Of a stretch of DNA of 38,798 nucleotides, positions 1-9,078 are shown piece after piece. Each line of letters opens with the position of its first letter. Positions within the stretch are counted from its first letter, which is position 1. The stretch lies in the NCBI RefSeq assembly GCF_014204515.1, contig NZ_JACHLI010000049.1:1-38798 (forward strand). Reading direction: 5' to 3'. The notes below the pieces were generated by a model that was not told the DNA's origin, made no database searches, and worked only from the letters and a program-made list of their open reading frames with translations. Origin of the DNA: Pseudomonas nitroreducens (GTDB lineage: Bacteria; Pseudomonadota; Gammaproteobacteria; Pseudomonadales; Pseudomonadaceae). The position numbers and the translations under genes were made by a program.

Positions 1-25
1 TGAGCCCCGTTCAATACAGGGCTCA
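1..25. terminator. Hairpin at window edge
   Basis: A perfect 7-bp stem (TGAGCCC at 1-7 with GGGCTCA at 19-25) encloses an 11-nt loop. It lies upstream of the first gene and could end a gene left of the window. There is no T tract, so a terminator role is only suggested. Confidence 0.3.
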
Positions 26-214
26 GTCATTGGCAGCTTAGCGGCCCAGTCCAACTGTCCAACTTTCGGGGGTCAGTTCAACCGAGGGGCTTTTTCATTT
101 CCGAAACAAAAGAATCATTCGGAATAGCCAATTTCCTACAAATTGACGCTAAAGGTTTTCTCCGGAATATCCGATAGGTATCAAAAAAAGCCCAAATTCC
201 CGGCGGAGAAAGTC

Positions 215-550
215 ATGAGTAACAACGTAATCACACACCGCGTCACCCTTGGCTTTCTCTTTGCCGGCCTTATTCTGGGCGCAATTGCTGTAGCGCTCCT
301 GTACTGGGGCATCGTTTCAAACTTCGCCCTTTCTAAAGACGAATACCTCACTCTGCAGGGAATCAGCTACGCAATTTTCTATAGCTGCAGCATCCCGATC
401 ACACTCATGTTCGGCTACAGCCTGGTGGCTTACTACAAGGCCATTTCAGCCTGGTGCAAGTTGATCGCACGGCTGATCAAGCCAAGCAGTTTCGCCATCG
501 AGATCGCAACACGCCGCAAAGCCATGAAGGCCAAGAAGTCGGCTTCCTGA
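215..550 (+). CDS. Small inner-membrane protein, unknown function
   Basis: This 111-residue protein was not recognised. It has two strongly hydrophobic segments, about residues 12-35 and 47-70, separated by a short loop, and a basic C-terminal tail rich in Lys, Arg and Ser. It is probably a two-pass inner-membrane protein with both ends in the cytoplasm. The open frame extends back to a TTG at 143, but the ATG at 215 has a GGAG box 6 nt upstream and is the better start. It precedes the PilV-like array by 190 nt on the same strand, so a link to pilus assembly is possible but unproven. Confidence 0.6.
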   Translation: MSNNVITHRVTLGFLFAGLILGAIAVALLYWGIVSNFALSKDEYLTLQGISYAIFYSCSIPITLMFGYSLVAYYKAISAWCKLIARLIKPSSFAIEIATRRKAMKAKKSAS

Positions 551-638
551 CCGAGAACCTGGCCCCTGAGGCTGCTTAAAGAAACCAAAATGGTGGAGTA
601 GGAAGCACCACAACCCTGGCCATTGAGGCTGATCTATG

Positions 639-656
639 GGGGCCAAGTAAGGCCCC
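639..656. terminator. Hairpin between membrane gene and pilin array
   Basis: GGGGCC (639-644) pairs with GGCCCC (651-656) across a 6-nt loop. It sits about 90 nt downstream of the membrane-protein stop and 85 nt upstream of the first prepilin gene. No T run follows, so it could equally be an attenuator-like or processing structure. Confidence 0.3.
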
Positions 657-740
657 AGATGTACAACTGCAGCACACCCATCACAATCCCAATATCCATG
701 ATCAGCTCTATGGTAATATTCGGGAAAAGAGAGCTTTCCA

Positions 741-2273
741 ATGCGCACAAGAGAAAGCGGTTTCACACTAATTGAGCTCATGCTTGCCCTCGGCATTGTT
801 GCCGCATCGAGCATCGTCTCCTTTAACGTGAAAATGCTAGAACTTGAGCAAATGAAGGCTCGTGAGACAGGCCAGTACCTGGTTCAGTACAACAACGCCG
901 TGCGCGAGTGGGTCAGCGCTAACGTTGGAGTGGCTTCGACCACCAAGTCCGGCTCAGCATGGTTGAAACCGACCACCTGCCCTGGCGGTCTGAGTGCAGT
1001 TGGGTACCTGCCCTGCTATTTCCCTGCAGCGACTACCAGCAACCCTATCCCCGGCGGACAGCTTTCGCTCAGCACGACGATCACCACCAGCGGTGCGGCC
1101 CCGAACATCACAACTGTGGCCACCACCACGTCGACTCCCTACCAGGTTGGCCCCGGCAAGATCCGGTCTGACTTGGCCGGCCTGGCTGCAGTTACAGCAG
1201 CCTCTTCATCTCCAAGTGCAGCGCCACAGGGCGGGAATATCGACGGTTCGTTCAAATCCATGGTGTCGACCGGTGTCATAGTCATGACTGCCGGAAACAA
1301 CGGCGGCGCCGATCCATGGTTGCGTACCGACGGGTCGAACACGATGAACAACCCTCTGAACTTCAATGGGGCGCGCCCTAGCTACATGCGGGATATCCAG
1401 GGCGTTTCCAGGATCAGCAACATCGCGGCCAATGCGCTGACTATCGGGAATCCAAGCGGCGGAGCCTCCGGATACTCAGTTGTGGTAGATGCCAACAAGA
1501 CCAACGTCGGATCGCTGGCCATCCAAAACGTCACCAACACGGCCAATGGCCTGGATGTGGTACGAGGCGACATCGTAGCCAGCAACGGGAACATCGAGGC
1601 GTCCAACAACATCGTCGGGCCCGGCGGCGCCATTGCGCAAAACTTCGTCGACCGGAACAATGGTGCCTACTATGTTGACCCCAACGCTGCGACGTCTCTG
1701 AACACACTCTTCGCCTACGGAAACGTCACCACGCCTATCGTCTACGACAGGAACAACACTGGCTACTACGTAGACCCAAACGGCACGACCAACCTCAACA
1801 GCCTGGTGACCAACAGCGACTTCACAAACCGGTCGAACATTACGTTCAACGGAATAGTGACCTCACAGACCGGCTTCGTTGCAGAGACAGTTGTGACTGA
1901 AGGCGCCTTCTGCACTCCAAACGGCATGCTCTCCCACAACGCCCAAGGGCTACAAATCTCTTGCGTAAACAACGCCTGGAAGAGCCCGAACACCTTCGGC
2001 TGGAACTGGTTCAACATTGGCCGTGAATACGGAAACACATCGGATTACTACGACCCGGTCACTCACAACTTCGTGACTGCAGACCGTGTCGGGTGGGTCA
2101 CCAACGATATGGGCGCTTGGCGCTACTGCGCCATTCGAACCATGAGAGTTCCTCAGACCTATTACGGGTCATGCACGCTTCGGAAGTCAGGGTCAAACTG
2201 GCTCGTTGACTCGTATGTCGACGCAATAAAACCGGGCGAAGCCCTTTACTGCCACTACGTCTGCACAAACTGA
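741..2273 (+). CDS. PilV-like prepilin tip adhesin, cassette 1 gene A
   Basis: This 510-residue protein is probably a minor type IVb pilin that caps a thin or conjugative pilus and recognises recipient cells. The N-terminus MRTRESG|FTLIELMLALG is a prepilin leader with a Gly cleavage site, Phe at +1 and Glu at +5, followed by a long hydrophobic helix. A conserved stalk contains two Cys in W-L-K-P-T-T-C-P-G-G and Y-L-P-C. Near residues 303-347 come two D-R-N-N-x-x-Y-Y-V-D-P-N repeats like those in phage tail fibres. The last 130 residues form a distinct Cys-containing domain ending C-H-Y-V-C-T-N. AGAGAG lies 7 nt before the ATG. The stop overlaps the next start as TGATG, implying coupled translation. 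PilV/shufflon-adhesin homology is inferred from architecture. Confidence 0.78.
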   Translation: MRTRESGFTLIELMLALGIVAASSIVSFNVKMLELEQMKARETGQYLVQYNNAVREWVSANVGVASTTKSGSAWLKPTTCPGGLSAVGYLPCYFPAATTSNPIPGGQLSLSTTITTSGAAPNITTVATTTSTPYQVGPGKIRSDLAGLAAVTAASSSPSAAPQGGNIDGSFKSMVSTGVIVMTAGNNGGADPWLRTDGSNTMNNPLNFNGARPSYMRDIQGVSRISNIAANALTIGNPSGGASGYSVVVDANKTNVGSLAIQNVTNTANGLDVVRGDIVASNGNIEASNNIVGPGGAIAQNFVDRNNGAYYVDPNAATSLNTLFAYGNVTTPIVYDRNNTGYYVDPNGTTNLNSLVTNSDFTNRSNITFNGIVTSQTGFVAETVVTEGAFCTPNGMLSHNAQGLQISCVNNAWKSPNTFGWNWFNIGREYGNTSDYYDPVTHNFVTADRVGWVTNDMGAWRYCAIRTMRVPQTYYGSCTLRKSGSNWLVDSYVDAIKPGEALYCHYVCTN

Positions 2274-3748
2274 TGAAGAGACAAAACGGCTACACCCTCA
2301 TCGAACTCATCCTGGCCCTGGGCCTGGCTGCGTTCGTCTCGATGATGGGCTTCCAAAGTGATCTTCTGGAGCTTGATCAGGCAAAAGCCAGAATAACCGG
2401 GGCACAGCTGTACCAGTACAACAACGCAGTGGCGGCCTGGACAACGGCCAACGCCGGGGCTTCAAATGCAACCTATACCGACACGAATTGGCTCAAATCT
2501 ACGACCTGCCCAGGCGGGACGAGTGCCGTGTCCTATCTTCCCTGCTCCTTCCCTGCCGGCAACGCCCTAGACCCATTTGATGGTGGCAAGCTGAGCATCA
2601 CAGCAGCGATCACCACCACAGGCACAGCTCCGAACCTGGTGACAACGGTTACGACGACGACGACGCCTTATGTTCTTTCCAGTGGCAGGGTTAGGTCAGA
2701 TCTTGGCAGCCTGGCTGGCTTCGTTGCCCTCGCCGGGGCGAAGAGCTATAGCCCTTCCGTTGCGAGCACTGGCCGTCAGGTAATATCGAACGCGTCCAGT
2801 GGTGTCCTCACCATGGTCACCACGAACAACAGCTCGAACAACTCCTGGCTAAGAACCGACGGCGGAAACGCCATGAACAACAATCTTCGGTTCAATACAG
2901 CAAGCGCAGCTACAGCACGCGAACTGAAGAACGTGTCCAGGATTCAAGCTCTTGCCGCGACATCCCTGACTCTAGGTAATCCAGGGGGCGCAGCTTCGGG
3001 ATATTCCGTAGCCGTAGATGCCAATGAGACGACTAGCGGCGCCGTCACCATTCAAAACGCCCAGAACGCTGCCAATGGTCTCATCCTGGACACCGGCAGG
3101 ATTCGAACGCTCGCGGGTAACGCAAGCGCAAGCAACCAGGTCGTGGCAGGCACAAATGGGATCGCAGCCGCATTCGTCGATAGTCAGGATGGTGCGTACT
3201 ATTCCATTCCTAGTGGCAATACCGTGCTGAATGTCGCCAGGTTCAACCACAGCCTTCAGACCCCTGCCCTCTACGACCTGAACGACGGTAACTATCGCGC
3301 GATACCTTCTGGTAGCTCGGTGTTCTGGACACCAAGCACTTACGTCCTCACCGTGTTCGGAAACACAAACATCTTCGGGATGCTAGACACGGCCGAATTT
3401 TTCCAGCTTCCGACTAATGCTTCACACGGAGCTCCATGCTCTCCGGAGGGGCTGGTTAAAACTGAACCAAACGGCATGATCAACGTGTGCCAAAACGGCG
3501 TATGGAACCGATCCTATTACGACTTCACCTCGCTCTATACCGTGCAGGCCAGCCCAGCCCCAGCAGGAACCAGGACGACGAATCTCGGTGCTCACCGATA
3601 CTGCGCCCTCGCCGGCTTCTCGAACGCTGGAACAGTCGGAGACGCCCACTGCAGCGTCTCAGAGTCTGGTGGTGTTTGGTACATCCAAGAACGAACCACA
3701 GGTAACGTGTCCTCGCACATGTGCCAAATCTCATGCATGGATCTATGA
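2273..3748 (+). CDS. PilV-like prepilin tip adhesin, cassette 1 gene B
   Basis: This 491-residue PilV-like prepilin has the leader MKRQNG|YTLIELILALGL, with Tyr at +1 and Glu at +5. The stalk carries the conserved C-P-G-G and Y-L-P-C cysteines and a Thr-rich segment (T-T-V-T-T-T-T-T-P). The two tail-fibre-like repeats are degenerate: G-A-Y-Y-S-I-P-S-G and G-N-Y-R-A-I-P-S-G replace the Asp-Pro-Asn core. The C-terminal domain has the C-S-P-E-G ... C-Q-N-G-V-W pattern seen in PilV tips, then H-R-Y-C-A-L-A-G and a final C-Q-I-S-C. Its ATG overlaps the stop of gene A by one base, and its own stop overlaps the start of gene C. Closest relative in the window is the gene at 7575. Confidence 0.76.
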   Translation: MKRQNGYTLIELILALGLAAFVSMMGFQSDLLELDQAKARITGAQLYQYNNAVAAWTTANAGASNATYTDTNWLKSTTCPGGTSAVSYLPCSFPAGNALDPFDGGKLSITAAITTTGTAPNLVTTVTTTTTPYVLSSGRVRSDLGSLAGFVALAGAKSYSPSVASTGRQVISNASSGVLTMVTTNNSSNNSWLRTDGGNAMNNNLRFNTASAATARELKNVSRIQALAATSLTLGNPGGAASGYSVAVDANETTSGAVTIQNAQNAANGLILDTGRIRTLAGNASASNQVVAGTNGIAAAFVDSQDGAYYSIPSGNTVLNVARFNHSLQTPALYDLNDGNYRAIPSGSSVFWTPSTYVLTVFGNTNIFGMLDTAEFFQLPTNASHGAPCSPEGLVKTEPNGMINVCQNGVWNRSYYDFTSLYTVQASPAPAGTRTTNLGAHRYCALAGFSNAGTVGDAHCSVSESGGVWYIQERTTGNVSSHMCQISCMDL

Positions 3749-5274
3749 TGAACTCGAAAAAAAGCCGCCAGACCGGGCTGACACTGCTTGAGCTGCTATT
3801 CGCGCTGTTCATTTCCACCGTAATTACGCTGATCAGCTTCCAGAGCCAAACACTGCAGAGGGAGCAAGAGAAGGCTCGTGTGGCCGGCGGAAAACTCTTC
3901 GAGTACAACAACGCTGCAAGAGAATGGCTCAGCGCCAACATAGGCGCAGCACCTGCGACTCAGAACGGTACAGCCTGGCTGAAATCTACCGCTTGCCCTG
4001 GAGGCACCGGAGCGGTGAATTACCTCCCCTGCTCGTTCCCGGATTTCAGTGCTGGGAATCCCCTTCCAAGCGGGAAACTCGCACTGACTTCAACCATCAC
4101 GACAACAGGTACACCACCCAACCAGGTCACCACCGTCACAACAGTGGCAACGCCCTACACGCTCAAGTCTGGTCAAATTCGATCTGATCTCTCCGGGCTA
4201 GCCGCCATCGTAGCCTCTGCAGGATCAAAGACCGTCGCGCAGAAAGGTGGGACAGACGGCACCTACAACTCGAACATCAGTACTGGCGTTATCACACTTA
4301 CCGCCAGCAACCAGGCAACTACTGACGCCTGGCTTCGTACTGATGGGTCGAACACCATGAACGGCAATCTACAGTTCCAAGCTGCATTGCCAGCCGCTCA
4401 GAGAGAGATCCGAGGAGCATCGAGTCTCCAGAATATCGCTGCAAATGTGCTCTCGGTCGGTAACTCTGGCGGTGCAGCGGCAGGCTATAGCGTCATCGTG
4501 GATGCACAGCAGAACATACTCGGGAACATTCGCGTACAGAACGTGCAGAACGCGGCTTACGGAGTGGATGTGACCAGAGGGAGCATCCGCACACAGTACG
4601 GTAACCTACGCGCGTCAGGTCAACTGATTGCCGGCAATCAGATGATTGCCCCGGCCTTCTACGACTCTAACAACCTCGGGTATTACCTTGACCCTAACGG
4701 GACGAGCCAGCTTTACCAAGGGTTCACAACAGGCGGAACAAACACCCCTATCGTCTACGATGCAAACGACCCGAACTACTACCTTGATCCAAACGGGTAT
4801 AGCTATCTGAACTCAATGCAAGTTCAGTCCCTAGCTGTCTGGGGGAACATGTCCAACTGGTTCCGCACATGGGCAAACGCTGGTCTTCAGGTTGCCAATC
4901 CAGTCGGCCAGACGGCTTGCCCTAAGCTTGGTCTTATGACTGCATTTGCAGGGGGTGGTATTGCATCCTGCTATGACGCAGGAGCTTATGGTCATGCCTG
5001 GTTCAGGCAGCCCTATGCCAAGCAGTCGCTCCAAACTGTATTTCATGCTGTAGGCACAACAAACACAGAAGAAAACAAACCCATAGGCCAGCATTTCTTC
5101 TGCGCACTAGTAGGCATTCAGACCTCAACGATTCAAGATCATACCTGCGATCTTACGGGGGACTTCAGTGGCTGGTATTTGAAAAGCCAAACTTACAATA
5201 AGCAGTCAACTGATACAGCCAGCAGCAACTTGTCTGACCACTGGTGCTACGCTCAGTGCATTGATTTCAACTGA
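3745..5274 (+). CDS. PilV-like prepilin tip adhesin, cassette 1 gene C
   Basis: This 509-residue PilV-like prepilin could start at ATG 3745, which overlaps the previous stop, or at the next codon, ATG 3748. A longer open frame from GTG 3721 would lengthen the leader implausibly. The leader MMNSKKSRQTG|LTLLELLFALF has Leu at +1 and Glu at +5. The stalk is conserved, followed by two good repeats (Y-Y-L-D-P-N-G twice, about residues 315-350). The C-terminal tip is distinct from the other five, with C-P-K-L-G, H-F-F-C-A-L-V-G and terminal W-C-Y-A-Q-C. It ends cassette 1. A hairpin shared with a convergent reverse-strand gene follows directly. Confidence 0.77.
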   Translation: MMNSKKSRQTGLTLLELLFALFISTVITLISFQSQTLQREQEKARVAGGKLFEYNNAAREWLSANIGAAPATQNGTAWLKSTACPGGTGAVNYLPCSFPDFSAGNPLPSGKLALTSTITTTGTPPNQVTTVTTVATPYTLKSGQIRSDLSGLAAIVASAGSKTVAQKGGTDGTYNSNISTGVITLTASNQATTDAWLRTDGSNTMNGNLQFQAALPAAQREIRGASSLQNIAANVLSVGNSGGAAAGYSVIVDAQQNILGNIRVQNVQNAAYGVDVTRGSIRTQYGNLRASGQLIAGNQMIAPAFYDSNNLGYYLDPNGTSQLYQGFTTGGTNTPIVYDANDPNYYLDPNGYSYLNSMQVQSLAVWGNMSNWFRTWANAGLQVANPVGQTACPKLGLMTAFAGGGIASCYDAGAYGHAWFRQPYAKQSLQTVFHAVGTTNTEENKPIGQHFFCALVGIQTSTIQDHTCDLTGDFSGWYLKSQTYNKQSTDTASSNLSDHWCYAQCIDFN

Positions 5275-5282
5275 TATGAGCA

Positions 5283-5304
5283 ACTGGCACCATCAGGTGC
5301 CAGT
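5283..5304. terminator. Convergent hairpin after cassette 1
   Basis: A perfect 9-bp stem (ACTGGCACC with GGTGCCAGT) and ATCA loop begin 9 nt after the stop of the third pilin gene. The reverse-strand gene's stop codon lies in the loop (5293-5295), so one structure could serve both directions. Neither side has a strong T tract. Confidence 0.5.
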
Positions 5305-5628
5305 CAGCCAGTCAATTTCAGGGGAGTTAGCGCTGGCAGAGTTGGCCTGCCCCATAGCAATGATGGTCGGGTACATCTTGGCGACCTGGTCTGCAGCGTG
5401 CAGGAGGTCGAGGGTCACCGAACATTTGCGGAAGTGCATCATCAGCGACATCGCCAGCTCTTGGGCGGCCTCATCGAGGTCATCCATGGTCTCGCGGATG
5501 GTAAACGTGGGCCGCTGATCCTTTAAAGAAATCAGTAACTTGGCCATCGCGAAAGAGGCTTTCGTCCCTGGGCGCTTCATCACAAACTCGAGCCCAAGCT
5601 GGTAAGGCGAAGGGGTAAGCGATTGCAT
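5293..5628 (-). CDS. Hypothetical helical protein between pilin cassettes
   Basis: This 111-residue protein of unknown function appears soluble and helical. It has an acidic central stretch (D-D-L-D-E-A-A-Q-E-L) followed by M-S-L-M-M-H-F-R-K-C and a heptad-like run. The open frame continues to 5658, but ATG 5628 has a strong AAGGAG 7 nt upstream and is the better start. It lies opposite to the pilin genes, in the only gap between the two cassettes, together with another small reverse-strand gene. Possible roles such as a local regulator or remnant of the duplication are speculation. No helix-turn-helix was identified. Confidence 0.6.
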   Translation of the reverse strand: MQSLTPSPYQLGLEFVMKRPGTKASFAMAKLLISLKDQRPTFTIRETMDDLDEAAQELAMSLMMHFRKCSVTLDLLHAADQVAKMYPTIIAMGQANSASANSPEIDWLTGT

Positions 5629-5706
5629 GATTGGCTCCTTCCAATGCCCCACAATCATGCCCTCCTCTCACACACTACGCAATGGCATCTGCTCTATGCC
5701 TTATGG

Positions 5707-5958
5707 CTATCGCTTTAGACGCAAATTGTCGAATGCTTGGCGCCAGCCTTCAGGCTCTTTGTAGGAGTCCTTGGCAAGCTTCGCCTCATCAAGGCCAGTC
5801 AATGCAAGGCATCGTATTTTGGCCAACCATGCCCCTTCCTCTTTCATGTAGCTCAGCAAAGCTGAAGTATCGAATCCCATGCTAGAAAGCGCTAACTTCA
5901 GTAGCTCCAGTTCTTCAGAGTCAGACGTCCAAACAGTTTCAGGTTGCGCAGGCTGCAC
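5707..5958 (-). CDS. Hypothetical 83-residue protein between pilin cassettes
   Basis: A short reverse-strand ORF of unknown function starts at GTG 5958 with an AAGG box about 8 nt upstream. The product is rich in Leu, Glu and Lys, with likely helices around E-E-L-E-L-L-K-L-A-L and W-L-A-K-I-R-C-L-A-L. It precedes the 111-residue reverse-strand gene by 78 nt and may be cotranscribed with it. No family was recognised. It could be non-coding, since only its length, SD-like box and codon pattern support it. Confidence 0.45.
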   Translation of the reverse strand: MQPAQPETVWTSDSEELELLKLALSSMGFDTSALLSYMKEEGAWLAKIRCLALTGLDEAKLAKDSYKEPEGWRQAFDNLRLKR

Positions 5959-6012
5959 GGTAATGCCTTGTTAGCTTTCTTGTTTTTGTTATAGTCACTG
6001 ATGGCGTACTAA

Positions 6013-6042
6013 ATATCGAGCAACTAAGGTATCCTTCGATAT
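6013..6042. promoter_or_regulatory. Inverted repeat upstream of cassette 2
   Basis: ATATCGA (6013-6019) and TCGATAT (6036-6042) are perfect 7-bp inverted arms separated by 16 nt, in an AT-rich intergenic stretch about 55 nt before the first gene of cassette 2. Position and composition suggest an operator or promoter-proximal hairpin. The divergent small genes start nearby at 5958. No convincing -35/-10 pair could be assigned. Confidence 0.35.
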
Positions 6043-6096
6043 ACACGCAAAGTCTACCTTCATTTGCGAAGAATAATAAGATCGGGGAAACCGACA

Positions 6097-7587
6097 TTGC
6101 GGCATCAAAGAGGCTTCACCCTCATTGAGTTGACCCTAGCTGTGGGCCTTTTGGCCTTCGGCACTCTGCTGTCCTTCCAGGGAAAGCTCATCGATCTGCA
6201 GCAAAAGCAGGCAGAAGAGTCCGGCCAGTACCTACTGCAGTACAACAATGCCGTGAGGGAGTGGGTCAGTGCCAATATCGGAGCACCCGCCGCCACAAAG
6301 ATCGGCAGCGCCTGGCTCAAGTCAACCAGCTGCCCCGGTGGCCTGAGCGCAGTTGCGTACCTACCTTGCTACTTCCCAAATGCCACCGTTGCCAGCCCCA
6401 TACCGGGCGGCGCACTGAACCTCACGACGACCATCACCTCCACGGGTACCGCGCCGAACCTCATAACGGTGGCCACGACTGTCACCTCCCCATACAAGGT
6501 CAAGGGCAGCCAGGTTCGTTCGGACTTGTCCGGCCTGGCTGCGCTGACAGCCACCTCTGGCTCTCAGAACACCGACCCAACCGGCGGAAGTGTCGACGGC
6601 ACCATCAAATCGACCGTGAGCACAGGCGTGATCACCCTGGTTGCCAGCAACAGCGGCGCCACTGACCCTTGGTTGCGCACTGACGGCTCGAACACCATGA
6701 ACGCCAACCTGGCCTTCTCCTCGACCGCAGCCAGCAATATGCGTGAAATTCAAGGTGTCTCGAGACTTCAGAACGTTGCTCTGAGTGCACTGACAATCGG
6801 CAACTCCGGTGGCGCAGCTGCCGGCTACTCAACGACTGTTGATGCCAACTCGACGATCACCGGAGACCTGGTAGTCCAGAATGCCGGCTCGGCCACCGCT
6901 GGCATCCTGGTATCCAAAGGCTCCATGCGCACCGGGAACGGCGCGATCACCGCCAGCGGCAATGTAATGGCCTACGGTGGATTGACCACACCCAGATACC
7001 TCCCAAGCCAGAACGCCGCCTACGCGATCAAACCCAGCGGAACCTCACAATTCGCACAAATCTGGGCCACCGGTTCTGTGTCGGCGCCGATCTATTACGA
7101 CAGGAACAACACGAGTTACTACGCCGACCCGAACAACGTATCCAACCTGAACCAAGTGCACGCAGCCGCCGGGTCGACACTAATGACGGACTTCCGGGCC
7201 GTGACCACCATCGGCGGCTACGCGAAAGTCGACGGGATAGGCGTAAGCACCAACCCTCAGCTCGGGGACACATGCTCGGTAGGCGATATGAACTGGCGGC
7301 GCTCCGACGGCATGTTCCTCTACTGCTACCAAGGAGCTATGCAGGGCGGCCGGTTCCCGAACGGCGGCAACATCATCACGATCACTCGACAACCGACACC
7401 TACCGGGATTCAGAACGACCCCATCGGTTACTACAGGGCCTGCTTCATCACCGGCATGGAGATGAACTACCTGTCCTCGCATGGTTGCATCGTCTCGTAT
7501 GACGCCAACTTGAACTGGACTATCACGACCTTCCTGTGGACTCAGCCTAACGGCGCTATCTGGTGTCAGGTCTCATGCTCAATGTGA
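6097..7587 (+). CDS. PilV-like prepilin tip adhesin, cassette 2 gene A
   Basis: This PilV-like prepilin is about 496 residues from TTG 6097. The frame is open from TTG 6064, but the start at 6097 has a GGGGA box 8 nt upstream and gives leader MRHQRG|FTLIELTLAVG, matching the short leaders of its paralogues. No ATG is available. The stalk is closest to the gene at 741. The first tail-fibre-like repeat is degraded (A-A-Y-A-I-K-P-S-G) and the second good (N-N-T-S-Y-Y-A-D-P-N). The tip, from about residue 390, is almost unrelated to that of the gene at 741. It has Y-Y-R-A-C-F-I-T-G and ends W-C-Q-V-S-C-S-M. Confidence 0.76.
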   Translation: MRHQRGFTLIELTLAVGLLAFGTLLSFQGKLIDLQQKQAEESGQYLLQYNNAVREWVSANIGAPAATKIGSAWLKSTSCPGGLSAVAYLPCYFPNATVASPIPGGALNLTTTITSTGTAPNLITVATTVTSPYKVKGSQVRSDLSGLAALTATSGSQNTDPTGGSVDGTIKSTVSTGVITLVASNSGATDPWLRTDGSNTMNANLAFSSTAASNMREIQGVSRLQNVALSALTIGNSGGAAAGYSTTVDANSTITGDLVVQNAGSATAGILVSKGSMRTGNGAITASGNVMAYGGLTTPRYLPSQNAAYAIKPSGTSQFAQIWATGSVSAPIYYDRNNTSYYADPNNVSNLNQVHAAAGSTLMTDFRAVTTIGGYAKVDGIGVSTNPQLGDTCSVGDMNWRRSDGMFLYCYQGAMQGGRFPNGGNIITITRQPTPTGIQNDPIGYYRACFITGMEMNYLSSHGCIVSYDANLNWTITTFLWTQPNGAIWCQVSCSM

Positions 7588-9068
7588 AGAAGGCACAGAG
7601 AGGGTTCACCCTTTTCGAAGTGATTCTGGCCCTGGGCCTGACGGGCGTCCTCAGCCTGATGACGCTGCAAACTCAGCTGCTGGAGGTTGAGCAGCGCAAG
7701 GCAAAGATCACCGGTTTGCAGCTTTACCAGCTGAACTCGGCAATCGCCGCGTGGACAGCAGCAAACGCAGGGGCTGCCGGCGTCACCTACACGGACACCA
7801 ACTGGCTGAAATCCAGTAGCTGCCTGGGCGGCACCAGCGCTGTTGCTTACCTGCCCTGCAACTTCCCTAAGGGTGACGCGACTGAGCCGCTGAGCGGCGG
7901 CAAGCTCACGCTCTCCAGTGTGATCACCACAACTGGCACTGCACCGAACCAGGTCACCACCGTCACAACGACAACTACGCCCTACGCTCTCGCTGGGGGC
8001 GCAAAGCGTGCTGACCTTGCCGGCCTGGCTGCGTTCGTCGCAGCGGCAGGCGCCAAGAGCTTCACTCCATCGATGGCCAGCAGCTACCGGGAGGCCAAAT
8101 CCAGCCCATCAACGGCGGTGATTACAATGGTGGCCAGCAACAACCCCCTGACGGATGTGTGGCTGCGCACCGACGGCAAGAACTCGATGGACTCGAACCT
8201 CAAGTTCAATACAGGCGTTGCTGCCGCCAATAGGGAAATCCAGGGCGTATCCCGGATCGCAAACATCGCCTCGAACACTCTCACGATTGGCAACCCGAAC
8301 GGGGCCGCCTCCGGATATTCAGTGGTATTCGATGCCGCCAAGACGAACTACGGCGCCCTGGCCATCCAGAACGTACAGAACCTCACCTACGGCCTCGATA
8401 TCAGTTCAGGTCAGATTCAGGCCCAGTTCGGCGACATTTCTGCCAATGGTCTCTCTACTATTGGCTCCTACGCCCAAGCCAATAGGCTCTACGACACCGA
8501 CAACACCGGCTACTACCTCGATCCGACCAACACCTCGGTGCTCAACGCTGCCACGTTCACGTCGTCACTCACAACGCCGGCATTGATCGACTCCCAAAAC
8601 ACTGGGTACTACATGCAGCCGGCGAACTACTCCAACCTCAACCAATTCGCCAGTCTGTTCACCAAGGTCAACGGGAACGTGTCGATTGGCGGGAATTTCC
8701 TGGTCGAGGGAACCTGGACGCAAAAAGCCCAGAACGTCTGGAAGACAGGATGCTCGCCTGAAGGTGCAATCAGCTCAAACGCGGCCGGTGAAGTATTGAA
8801 CTGTTTGGGCGGTGTCTGGAACAAGCTCGTTGGTAACGGTATCTCCAACTACCAGTCGTATCAGTCACCAACAGTGGCAGGCTTGAAGCAAACCTACATA
8901 GGCACCCACAGACTCTGCGGCTTTGGAGCATTGTCGAACTCGCAAGCCACCACCGAAGCCTATTGCCAGATCGTCACCGATGGCGGAGGTAACTGGTGGA
9001 TCAACGACTGGGTGCAAAACTCCGGCGCAACAGAGCATCGCTGCTATGCAACCTGCTTCGATAACTAG
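7575..9068 (+). CDS. PilV-like prepilin tip adhesin, cassette 2 gene B
   Basis: This PilV-like prepilin of about 497 residues has the leader MLNVKKAQRG|FTLFEVILALGL, with Glu at +5. The ATG at 7575 lies inside the preceding gene. GTG 7584 is an alternative, overlapping the previous stop as GTGA and giving leader VKKAQRG. The stalk is closest to the gene at 2273 and shares its T-Y-T-D-T-N-W-L-K-S segment and Thr-rich run. Repeats read N-T-G-Y-Y-L-D-P-T and N-T-G-Y-Y-M-Q-P-A. The tip has G-C-S-P-E-G-A-I ... C-L-G-G-V-W, H-R-L-C-G-F-G-A and final C-Y-A-T-C. The order and junction match cassette 1. Confidence 0.76.
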   Translation: MLNVKKAQRGFTLFEVILALGLTGVLSLMTLQTQLLEVEQRKAKITGLQLYQLNSAIAAWTAANAGAAGVTYTDTNWLKSSSCLGGTSAVAYLPCNFPKGDATEPLSGGKLTLSSVITTTGTAPNQVTTVTTTTTPYALAGGAKRADLAGLAAFVAAAGAKSFTPSMASSYREAKSSPSTAVITMVASNNPLTDVWLRTDGKNSMDSNLKFNTGVAAANREIQGVSRIANIASNTLTIGNPNGAASGYSVVFDAAKTNYGALAIQNVQNLTYGLDISSGQIQAQFGDISANGLSTIGSYAQANRLYDTDNTGYYLDPTNTSVLNAATFTSSLTTPALIDSQNTGYYMQPANYSNLNQFASLFTKVNGNVSIGGNFLVEGTWTQKAQNVWKTGCSPEGAISSNAAGEVLNCLGGVWNKLVGNGISNYQSYQSPTVAGLKQTYIGTHRLCGFGALSNSQATTEAYCQIVTDGGGNWWINDWVQNSGATEHRCYATCFDN

Positions 9069-9078
9069 GGCCATGCAC

